64,000 bases of DNA from Asterochloris sp. CNOR1. Lineage: Eukaryota; Chlorophyta; Trebouxiophyceae; Trebouxiales; Trebouxiaceae. The position numbers and the translations under genes were made by a program. Positions 54,948 through 64,000 of this stretch are shown piece after piece. The notes beneath the pieces are model-generated. The model saw only the letters and a list, made by a program, of their open reading frames with translations, was not told the DNA's origin and ran no database searches. Every line of letters starts with the position of its first letter. Within the stretch, counting starts at the first letter, position 1. The stretch is from assembly GCA_963969365.1 (NCBI GenBank), contig OZ017751.1:3038001-3102000 (forward strand). The letters run 5' to 3'.

Positions 54948-56789
54948 GGAATCACCCTCCTGGCGCCCCGGCAAGAGCCTGGTGGTGCTGTTGGTGTTGG
55001 GGATTACACTCGGTGGAGGGCTCAGGACTGAGCTTGTGACCAGTGGGTCTGCATTCTCCTGCTGGCGGGCTGCAGGCAAAGATGGCATACTGAGCCATGC
55101 ACAGGTGGTGCAGGCACTCCAGCACACATGCGGGAGGAACGGCGCACAAAGGCCTGCGACCAGCTGTCACCTGCGTGCCTTGCTGCAGCCTGCGCAAATG
55201 CCTCAGAGTATGCTGGGTATTTATCAATGGTGGCGGATGCGCTGAGCACAAGACTGAGTGCGGCCTGAGTTCGCTGCCCTGCACTCAGTCAAGCAGGGCG
55301 GCGTAAGTCTCACAAACTTCATGAGGGGCTGCATCACCAAATCTTGGCGCAGGCAATGCATCTGGCCTGCCACTGACCTGGGCTGCTGTACCCACCCCTG
55401 GTGAGGTCTCAGGACGCTTGGATCCCGAAACCCTGAGGCCAACTGCCCAATCTGCCGGCTTAAGTAACACTTCCGGAAGTCTTCTTAGTTGTTTTACCAC
55501 GAAAGACTCGCAGCCTTACCTGAGCCCCGGGCTGGCAAGGAGCAGCGCCTTGCCTGAATTGTGAGGTGTTTTCGAGTCCCGAGAAAGGAAGCACCAGAGA
55601 TTGGTCAAATGAAAGCTGCAAGCAGTCTGCATTCGAACGCATGCAACGTCTCATCAAGAGGCCAAATTGTTGCTGCTTGCTTGCCCAGCTTGGACTGCGC
55701 TGTACACGGCTCTACTGAATACTTCTGGATCGCCATCTTCAACGCGATAGGCTAAGCTTGCTTGCTGGCGGCATCACGGTCCTGGTGGATTTGTGTCTCT
55801 GCAGGCAGGGCAATCACACCTCACACCAGCAGGCAGGCAGGCAGGCGGTGGTAATGCCTAGCACACAGTGGACAACTGTCACTTGTCAAGCACTGACCTT
55901 GTTGAGGTGCTGCCTGCCTTCGCAGTACCCGTGAGCTCCAGCAGCACCGACGGCAGCCAGCAATGCCAGCTTGAGGCCAGCCACTGCCAGTCCAGCCACC
56001 TGCACCGCAAACGCGCTGTCATTCAGGGACACAAGACATCTAAACATCACTCAGGATTGCTGAAGTCAGCAACCAATGTGCCAGCGGGGCATGCTGGCAC
56101 TTGAGAAACAAGATGCATCAACAAAATGAAGGTTCATATGCTGCACTAGGGATGCAGACCTCCCAGGCAGAGCTGAGGCGTGCTGGGTCTAGGATGTGAA
56201 TCCTTGACCACGCCAACCTAGAACCTGCATTTCTGCAGCAGTTCTCCATACAATTCAGTCCTCACACACCTGGCTCCTCCAGCTTCCCTTGTTCTTGCCC
56301 CCAGCGTCATGCCCCACCATTGACTTGCTGAACCTTGCCTTGGGAGGAGCGTGCTCCGCCAGCGGCTTCTCGCTGATGGAGGTGGCCTGGCCTGCATGGC
56401 ACGCACTGCCTTGGCTGAGCATGCAACATGTAGCAGGAACTGGCCACCTGCTGTTTCATTTCGTAACACTCAGCAAGCAGTCACCGGATGGTGGATGCGT
56501 CTTCAACTCCCTCAGAGGACAGCGGCCTTCCAGGTGCCAAGTACTGGAGCTCATTGCAGCTGCAGATCACCAACCGCACGCAGTGCGCGCTCAGATGCTC
56601 ACACAGCATCTGCCTGCTTGTGGAAGCGGATGCAGGTCATCTTTGGCCTGTGAGCACAAGCGCTGTCTAACCTCAACACCAGCGACTCAGATGCCCAGCC
56701 TGACATCTGACCCACCTGAGAATTGCGCTGCCCAGGGCACAGCTGCCCAGCCAAGGTGGCAACCCCCCTTCAATGCCGCATTGGCTGCC
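54948..56789. other. Intergenic region upstream of the DUF1206-type gene
   Basis: 1.8 kb without a supported gene. It includes a CAGG microsatellite near 55838. It should contain the DUF1206-gene promoter and the 3' UTR of the next minus-strand gene. A small unrecognised exon cannot be excluded. Confidence 0.4.
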
Positions 56790-58049
56790 TCACCCCCCCG
56801 AGGCTGGCAGTGTCTCACCTGAGGAGTGCGCCGTCCAGGCCACGGGGGTGCTGCCGTCTGCTGCAGGCAGCCCAGGGGCACCCCTGCTGTCAGCAGACAT
56901 CTCCACCACGTGCCCGCCGGCGGCCGGCTTGCCCTTGCCCTCCTCCCGCGCGTCAGGTTGCGGGGCGGCTTCTGCTCCGGCTGCTGCCGTGGGGGCAGGG
57001 GCCTCACCCTCCAGGGCCTGTGAGGGCTTCTTGGATGGCCACCACTTGTCCATGCCCAGGCCCATTTTCAAGAGCTGGCTGGGGGTCTTGGTCACCTTCC
57101 TGCATGGAGCTGGAGACGTCAGCACCAGCAGGCCTGGCGGTGTGGCAGGGGCAGTGGCCTTTGCTGCCCCGCAGGGGACCAGGCCTGTCGCAGTATATGT
57201 CATGTCAAAGCCTGCTGTGCGGTGGAGGCAGCACACCAGGCAGCCAAGGCGCTTGGACGGGGCACTTTGTTCACACCCCTGAAGGGGGCCATGCATCCCG
57301 TTGTCAAGGTTGAACAGCCATGCTAGTGTGCATGGTGCGGCCTACTTGACTGACTTGCCTGAGGCAGACAACGTGCAAAGCTCTCGATTTTCTTGTTGCA
57401 AAAGTGACGGCAAAGCAGCGAGCTTCCGGACACAGCCAGCCCAGCACGATGGTTCCTGTCAGAATTGCAGCTGTGCCCATGGCTGTGCAGGCCGTCAGGA
57501 GGCTGCAGATCTGCAGCACGCCACGCGGCAAACCTGCTGCTCTGAAAGCACAGACAGGGACATTGCTGGTCGGCACAGAAGGCTGATGAATGGCTGTCTG
57601 CTGCTGCCGCTGCTGCTGCTGGCTGCCGGAATCTGAGGCACCCCTGCGCAGTGCCAGCTGCATATCAGTCCTCGTGCCTCTGCCTCCTGTCCAAGTGGGG
57701 GCTGAGCCGCCCCACAAGCCCACAGAGCGTGCAGCACCCACCTGCTCTCCATGCCAGAACCTGCTGGTCCCCCACTCAGGCTGGTCCTCTCACTCTCAGG
57801 GGCGCTCTCGATGGGTGTGGCCCCCGCAAAGGCCGAGGTCAGCGGCTTGTCTGGCGCCCCACCCGATGCAGCGTCCTCCTGCTTGCCCACGGCGGGGTCC
57901 GCTGTCTTTTCTGAATGGCCCATCTGGAAGCGCGAGGTTGCGCCAGCCACAGGGGTGGAGGCGGGGGTGGGGGCAGACAACTCCTTGGCCTGAGAAGAGC
58001 GCGATGTCATCAGGGAGGTAGGCCGAGGCTCCTGTATCTGGTCAGACTC
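56790..58049 (-). CDS. Unrecognised single-span membrane protein, 5' exon not found
   Basis: Three linked exons on the minus strand: 57742-58049, 57434-57541, 56790-57099, with phases 0, 2, 2 and a stop at 56790. They give 241 codons, and the first exon or exons are missing because I could not choose an ATG exon between 58050 and 58434. The visible protein begins with about 100 residues rich in Ser, Pro, Ala and Thr. One clear hydrophobic span of about 25 residues follows (CSLLTACTAMGTAAILTGTI and VLGWL). A basic segment (KVTKTPSQLLKMGLGMDKWW) comes next, then a disordered Ala/Gly/Glu-rich tail. No family is recognised. The layout fits a membrane anchor with flexible arms, perhaps in an organelle envelope, but nothing in the sequence proves this. 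Confidence 0.55.
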
Positions 58050-58434
58050 CTGCACAACACTTAGACAGAGCATGTGAGTGGCTTGTAGAGAGGGTGCATG
58101 TGAGGGCAGGAGTGACTTGCTGCAATCGATGCTCCTGTGCACAAGACAACGGGGCTGTTGCTGCGCAGCACGGACTGCGTCTCGAGGTCACGGGCGAGCA
58201 GGCATGTGCAAAGTTGGCAGAACATGCCCAGGCGGGCGGTGTGAGAAATCTCATTGCGTCTGTTGTGCAGCTATACCTGGTCACCCCGGAAGCTAGTCGT
58301 TCTGGCTTCGGCGAAACAACTCCACTGGCTCTGTGTTGGCTTCTTAGAGGGAGGCAGATTTTGCGGAGTGCCAGTCATATGCACGGTGTGCTGAGAGCCA
58401 GGGTTGGGTCTCTGTGGCGAGTGACCTAACGAGC

Positions 58435-59774
58435 ATGGAACGAACATGTCTGACACTTGCCTATTCAGCACCAGATATGCCCAGGCCATATGCTCTGCCC
58501 CTCCTTGCTGCTGCCGTGGCAGGGTCCTTTGCTGGCCTGCTGCAGAACCTGGACCTTTCACAGGATGATGCCAATGTAGCACGACCTGCCATCCAATTGA
58601 TCAGTGCTGTCAAGGTGGAGTATGACCTGATCACCTTTCAGCTTGGCATTGCAAACCCATCCCAAGCCACTGACCTCATCTGCAGGCTGCACTGCCAACT
58701 CGCAGCCAGCTGCTGGCGCATGGGCAGCCTCACCAACAAGAGGGGGAGAAGGTTCTGCAGCAGATTGAGCATCTCATGGGGACTTGGATCAAGGTACCTT
58801 GTTGAGTTACTTTGGGCCCGCACCCTGCACAGTCATGGCGTTGCGACTGGGGCTGGCACGCATGATGTCAGACTGCGACCACATCCCAGTAGCATCAGTC
58901 CAGCTCATCCCAGCCAGTCTGCCTCTGCCGACGCTGCACCATCAGGTGTCTGCCTCGCATGCAGGACGCACAAGCCTCAGACTCAATCGATGAGGCTTTG
59001 CAGCTGCTGCACATCAATGCCCTGCTGAGGCAGCCCATGCGCCAGCTGAAGGGCATACAGCTGCAGCGCGAGGGCAGCTGCGTTACGCTGAAGCTCCTGA
59101 GCCCTGTCTGGTTCTTCGCGCTGAGTGAGCAGTATGACCTGGGAGGCAGCGTCTGCCACCTCCCCCGCAGGGACTTCAGGAGGGGTGAGCTTGCCAGCTG
59201 CAGCAAGTGTTGTCCGCTCATTTAAACCACTTGGCCTCTGTTCTTAGAGGTTCAGGGCTGGCTGGACCCAGAGCCAATCCAGCTGCAGCAGATGTTGTCT
59301 GTGCAGCCAAACTGCATGGCCTCTCATGTAAGCAGGTCAGGCTCGATTGGACCCTGAGCAGAGCCAGCTGCAGCAATTGTTGTCCGCGCAGTCAAACTAC
59401 CTGGCCTCTCTCTAGAGGTTCAGGCCTGGCTAAACCCAGATCAGAGGCCCCTGTTTCATTCATTCTGGATGGGCCATGCCCCCTTTGGGAACCTTCAGGT
59501 CTCGACCCGATCTTGACGGTGAGGTAGAAACCAGCCCTGTACCTTGTGGTGCCTGATGTTGGCCTTGTGAACTGCAGGTGGTGCTGTCGCACAGCTGACT
59601 ATCCAGGACAACGCTCTCAGAATACAACAGAAGTGGGGAAAGCCCCACGCTGGGTATGGCACTGAGCATGCCTACTCCCCAGCATCAGGCGTGTTATATG
59701 TCGACAGCACCATCCACCTGGATGCTGCTCAAGAGCCCACCTGTTACAGAACTGTGTATCTCAGGCATGTATAG
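58435..59774 (+). CDS. Unrecognised conserved-looking protein, possibly calycin-like
   Basis: Exons 58435-58614, 58686-58793, 58965-59184, 59578-59774 encode 234 aa. The start is uncertain and an upstream transit-peptide exon may exist. After an Ala/Leu-rich N-terminus, the helical segment LLAHGQPHQQEGEKVLQQIEHL leads into LMGTWIKDAQASDS. Strand-like segments follow: RQLKGIQLQREGSCVTLKLL, VWFFALSEQYDLGGSV, AVAQLTIQDNALRIQQKW, GVLYVDSTIHLD and CYRTVYLRHV. A GxW turn followed by alternating strands is typical of lipocalin or fatty-acid-binding (calycin) barrels, but I cannot assign a known family. Intron 3 holds a tandem array starting directly after the donor. It is head-to-head with the membrane-protein gene. 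Confidence 0.6.
59180..59440 (+). repeat. Tandem array, about 85 bp x 3, at an intron start
   Basis: Three units carry CAGCTGCAGCARNTGTTGTC, then CAAACTNC and TGGCCTCT, then GGTTCAGGCTGG and GGACCC. They begin near 59190, 59275 and 59350. The first begins within a few bases of the exon 3 donor (59185). Confidence 0.8.
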
Positions 59775-59824
59775 AATGTCTGGATGGCTGTTGCGTCTCC
59801 GTCCTCCATCTGTGAATTCATCAG

Positions 59825-59855
<31 letters not shown>

Positions 59856-60934
59856 GTTCAGTCCCTGAGCTTGTATCACCAACAGGGCGCTCAGCTCTGT
59901 GTTGTGCACTCCCACCATGATGATCATCATGGCTTTCTTGCATCATGTCCTTGAAGCCTGAACAAGTGTTGTTCAAGTTATGTCCTGAACGCTGCATTGC
60001 GGCACAGCACATGCTGCAGGACAGCAGCACATGTGTAAGGCATGTTTAAGTGGAGCCAAGTCACAATGCTGTGCATAAGGGGCCCTGTGCTGCTGACTCG
60101 CCAAAATGCTTGGGATCCTTGGCATGTCGCAACAACACTGCCTTGGAGGCTGCAGGTGTGAGACTTGAGCTGCATGCAAGCCTCCACCCGCACCAAGTGG
60201 GGCAGGCATGCCTCAGCAGCCAGCTGCTGCCTGGCAGTAGGCTTGCAGCTGAGACTTGCCATCGTGTGCAGCCTGGCAGGGCAGCACTTGGCTCTCCACT
60301 GCATGCTGAGTGCATGATGTGCGCCCTCATGGTCATACACTTCTGAAGGAGCAATCCCTGCAGGGCCTGGCAGTTGAAGTCCTGACCATTTCTGCTGCTT
60401 CATAATTTCCTTCAGCAGCGTGCTGCAGGCAAAAGCCGCCTTCCTGGAGTGGCGCATCTGTGTGTGCTGCTTCCTAATGGCAGGCAGCACTGCCACATTG
60501 TGTGGCCTGCATGCAACCAGCAGGACTGTTGCTGACTCGTAAGAAGAGGGCCGTGAATGCAGACAGGATGATTTGCAAACTGAACTACTGTGATGCATCA
60601 ATACAAGGCAGCTGGAGGATGAGTGGGAGTGGGTAGAAGGCAGTGTTGCACTCATCTTGCCTCTTAAGTGGTACGTCTTTGGAAGCTTGTGTTTGAAGGT
60701 CCCCATCTGCCAGCTGGCACACTTGCAGTTGAGTACACTATCTCACGGTTCCAAAATAGGTTCTCACATGAAATGAGTGCGCAGCATAAGCAGCAGCAAG
60801 CAGAGACGTTTGGCGTAGATGTAAGTGGGCCAGAGCAACAAAAAACATTTTTTTGCAACTGCAGCTGATGCTGGGCCCAGCCAGGGCAAGTGCCTGCTGC
60901 AAAGTTATAGCACCAAATTGCATGAGAAGTGTAG
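59775..60934. other. Convergent intergenic region
   Basis: 1.16 kb between the calycin-like gene and the START-like gene stops. It contains the trinucleotide repeat at 59826-59856. No gene is recognised. Confidence 0.5.
59826..59856. repeat. (ATC)n microsatellite
   Basis: About ten uninterrupted ATC/TCA/CAT units, just downstream of the calycin-like gene stop codon. Confidence 0.95.
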
Positions 60935-63900
60935 TCAATTCTGCTGCATGAGGTGGGCATTCGCAGCCACCCGCTGCGTGACGAGCTCATACAGCTCAGG
61001 CTTGCCCTGTACCCGCTGCGGGAGCGGGTCTGTGGGGTCTGAGAAGGCGCTGTGCAGGACCTTCTGCATCTGGGAGTACACGAAGGGGGTCATCACCTTC
61101 AGGATGAAGCTGATGATGAAGCTGGGCACTGCCATGGGCGGCTTGCAGTGCGCCATCATGGCAGCCTTGGTGCGAGGTCTGCCGTCTGCAGAAGGACAGT
61201 GAGGGGCAGTCAGCGGTGTCTGCATTAATGGAAGCAGAGCTGGGGCGTGTACGGGTCTTGCACACTTCCCTCTTGCACTTACTTACATGCCCTGTCAGTA
61301 GCTCAACCTGCCGGCAGAGCACCCTCCCAGCACCTTCGTTGAACTCTGTGTTCCAGAGGTGCACCACAACAGTCTCAGTGACCCACCCGGTCCAGGCTTC
61401 AGAGGTTCGAGGCGCACGCAGCTGCCAGCCAGCACAGAGGCGTGCTTGCGGTGCTTGTACTTCTTGGGGAGCTTGTCCAGGCCGGGGCCCTCCTTGGGAG
61501 CATCGTTGATCAAGACCAACAGGCTGCGGTCCTCCTGCAGCAGCGTAGAAGGAAAGCGGTCGCAGCAGGCCTGGGGCAGTGCACCCCCAGCTTTGTGCTG
61601 CCCACTCAGGCAGCGACTGCTGACATGCTGCGGCTTTGGGAGGAGAGGTGTGCCTGCAGCCGCCATGCCCACCAGCGCTGGTATGGTCATGATCCACACA
61701 CCACTGCTGCTGCAGGCACACCTCTCCCGCAGCTGCAGAAAAGGCTTGCCACTGATGCATACTACACGCAGCCTGATAGCTGGTGCAGAAGCAGCACCCG
61801 TCACCCTGCAGCTGCACTCAAGCCACTGCAGCAGAACACAAGTCTCAACTCACCTCAGCCAGATCCAAGCCCCTTGCCTGCAGCACGCTGTCAGCCTGCG
61901 GGAATGGCGGTGGCATCCAGGCAGCTGCGTACACCACGGTCTCAAAGATGGACTCCTCGTGGAGGATGGTGGAGTCCAGCGTGTACTTGTTCCAGCTGGA
62001 GGTTAGGTCGAACTCACGGGCCAGGGCCAGCAGGTGCTCCACTGGGGCGTCAAAGACAGCCTCAAACTTGAAGCTGTGCACAGATGTGCCTGCAGCAGGA
62101 GGCAAGGCAGTCTCGACTTGCATATAGTTGAGGAGAAGAAAAACAGAAATCAGCCATACGTGCCACCCGCACGCCTGAAGCTGGCACAAAAGCAGCCTGG
62201 GCAAGGCACATCAAGGGTGGCCACTATTCATGCACAGTCAGCCTCAACCAGAAGCTGAGCACAGCAGGCCTTCCAGCAGGAGGCCAAACTTTTACCAGCC
62301 TCACTTATGCCTGCAGGTTGTTGCTGCACACAGTCTGTCATCTGCCTCAGTCAGCCACCCATCACCTGCTGCAGTCGTTCCTCACGTTGACCATGACGGT
62401 CTAACCCCACCAGAATCCCCACTTGTGCCTAAAAAAAGTGCACCTGCTGCCCAGCCTGCCAGAAAGTGCATGCCGCAGTCACCCTTCACACACCCCAACA
62501 ACACCCCCACACACCTCGCTCATGTCGGTAGTGGGCCTGCAGGTCGTCGCTGCGCACAGGCTGCCACCCCCTGTGGTCCCGCAGGTCCTGCAGCGCGACC
62601 TCAGCAGCCTGAGCCAGCTTCTGCACCTCCGCAGCATTAAGCCCGAGTGCCTGCCCATCCGCACCAAGCTGCTGCATGGACACCCCTCTGAGAGAGCAGA
62701 GCTCTAGCAGCTGCTGGTGGGCTCGCAACATCTGGCCGTCTGCAGAGACACAGGCAGCACGTCATGAGCTGGTCTGCAGATCTGGCAATTGGCAGAGCAG
62801 GCCATTCTGAGCTGGCCTTGCCAGCTGTGTCTAAGCACATGTACATCAAAACAAGTACACAGGTGAGGCCTACAAATGTAGTCATCTGCAGTGGCACAGC
62901 AGGCAGGGAGGAGGGAGGCAGAGTGACTTTACTGCTGCACGATGCAGCCTCAGACTGGCAGCTGGTGTAAGGTGAAGAATCAATACAGAAAAGGCTGCTG
63001 GTCAGCTGTGGCCCACTTCAGGATGAGCCCAGCTTGGCACACCAGATGGCAGCCACTGCAACGGCCCCCCGGCGGGCACATGCACCCTCAGCTGTGCCTC
63101 ACCTGTAGCTGCCTGCAGAGCCTCCTGGAAAAGAGCCTCATCGGCCAAGTCAGGCGTGTGCATGTTGCTCTGCCGTCCTTCCACGCCCGTTGAACGCAAC
63201 CTGGGCGCAATTGAGATTGCCCTATCGTCTGCTGATGTCAGCTGGTGAGGGTGGCCAGTCCTCAGAGAGAGATCCTTGTCTGAGGCGCTGTCTGCATAGC
63301 TGAATGAGCGCCTGGAAGAGGGTATGAGAGCCTCGCCGGTGTGATCAACCTCTGGGTCTCTGTCTGGCTGCTGCTGGACTTCCAGCATCTGCAGGGCACG
63401 GATGGAAGCTTGCCTGGACAGCTGACGCAGCACTTGCACTGTTTGCAGGCACACACGCCCATGCAGCACCTGCTTGGGTAGCTGCTCATGCTTGGCAGCG
63501 TGTGCATGGCAAAGAAACAAAACTGACTTCGCCTGGCTTTGTCAGGCAATGGGGCAGCTGCATCGTGCAAACCCTTTTGGGTGTTGCATAAGCCTGGCGC
63601 ACCTCGAGGCTATTGTCCAGCGACTGCATGGCCACCTCGTGATGGCGCTCGTATCTGTGCAGCAGCTCAGGCAGCTGCATTGTGGGAGTCGCGTCAGGCT
63701 GCTGCAGGCCCACCACAATCCGCGCCAGCGGCAAGGGGCTTCTGCTCTCCCATATGCGTTCCTGCTTCCTGGTTGTGGCAGATGCAGAATGAACGCTGAC
63801 TACTGAATCTACTTTCTGGACTGAGGCTGCATGCGCAGAGACTGGTACTAGGGATGCAGGCTTGGATGGCCCATCCTGTGCTTGCTGATCTTCATCTGTT

Positions 63901-63980
63901 TGCCTAGATGAGCAACAGGCCACACTATGTATAAAGGTGCTGGTTTTGGTAAGGGGCTCGCTGGAGCATGTCTGACCCAT
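60935..63980 (-). CDS. START-like lipid-binding protein with N-myristoylation signal
   Basis: Six exons on the minus strand: 63603-63980, 63103-63469, 62515-62739, 61854-62089, 61387-61534, 60935-61185 (534 aa). The start MGQTCSSEP has Gly2 and Ser6 plus Cys5, a good N-myristoylation and palmitoylation signal, so membrane tethering is likely. Residues 1-248 are low-complexity with one helical stretch (QVLRQLSRQASIRALQMLEV). Residues 249-323 form a helical segment (LGLNAAEVQKLAQAAEVALQ). From about 324 a START-like helix-grip domain follows: HSFKFEAVFDAPVEHLLALA, FDLTSSWNKYTLDSTILHEE, VVYAAAWMPPPFP, SLLVLINDAP, VRLEPLKPGPDG, and the final FIISFILKVMTPFVYSQMQK helix. Such domains bind lipids or sterols; the ligand is unknown. 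An 18-bp inverted repeat lies in intron 4 (61643-61726). Only 20 bp of upstream sequence are in the window. Confidence 0.8.
61643..61726. repeat. Perfect 18-bp inverted repeat with 48-nt loop
   Basis: Arms are GAGAGGTGTGCCTGCAGC (61643-61660) and its exact reverse complement (61709-61726). They lie within intron 4 of the START-like gene, about 110 bp upstream (in gene sense) of the exon starting at 61534. Confidence 0.9.
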
Positions 63981-64000
63981 GTTGCCTGTGCCTGCGGCTC

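Noticed and set aside
1-64000. Transposons, viral remnants, CRISPR arrays, tRNA or rRNA genes
   Set aside because: No terminal repeats with a transposase, no reverse transcriptase or capsid-like frames, no regular spacer array and no cloverleaf sequence was recognised. The tandem repeats are local and gene-specific.

Overview
The window is a gene-dense, intron-rich piece of a nuclear genome, almost certainly from a green alga. A trebouxiophyte is my best guess. The gene set is of plant type: a CRT-like plastid transporter, a Tic20-like import protein, a plant-type formiminotransferase, a UBP1-type oligouridylate-binding protein and UFD1. Introns are short to medium (about 100-1150 nt). Most acceptors end in TGCAG, usually CTGCAG|G, and donors are mostly GTGAG, with an unusual number of GC donors. 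I rebuilt 14 gene models by hand from splice consensus, reading-phase continuity and protein-family matches. Exon coordinates are given in each entry, and every chained exon set keeps frame. No database search was possible.

Layout, left to right: malic enzyme (-, 3' end off the window); CRT-like transporter CLT (+); formiminotransferase (-); Tic20-like (+); short-chain dehydrogenase (-); UFD1 (-); CWC22 splicing factor (+); UBP1/TIA-1-like RNA-binding protein (-); Frag1/DRAM/Sfk1-type membrane protein (-); SET-domain protein (+); DUF1206-type membrane protein (-); an unrecognised single-span membrane protein (-, 5' end unresolved); an unrecognised GxW-bearing, possibly calycin-like protein (+); and an N-myristoylation-signal START-like lipid-binding protein (-). 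Several neighbours share compact divergent promoters (167-425 bp) or tight convergent 3' ends (77 bp between CLT and formiminotransferase). The genes are housekeeping genes for metabolism, plastid function, splicing and protein degradation. They do not form one pathway.

The most striking pattern lies in the introns. Many contain decayed tandem copies ('echoes') of the adjacent exon junction. Upstream echoes carry the acceptor plus the start of the following exon; downstream echoes carry the end of the preceding exon plus its donor. Units are about 65-140 bp, and some decoy splice sites look intact. This recurs in at least eight genes, in introns that share no common inserted sequence. It suggests that introns here grow, and perhaps shift their borders, by local tandem duplication across splice sites rather than by insertion of mobile elements. 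I saw no tRNA, rRNA, CRISPR, transposon or viral element.
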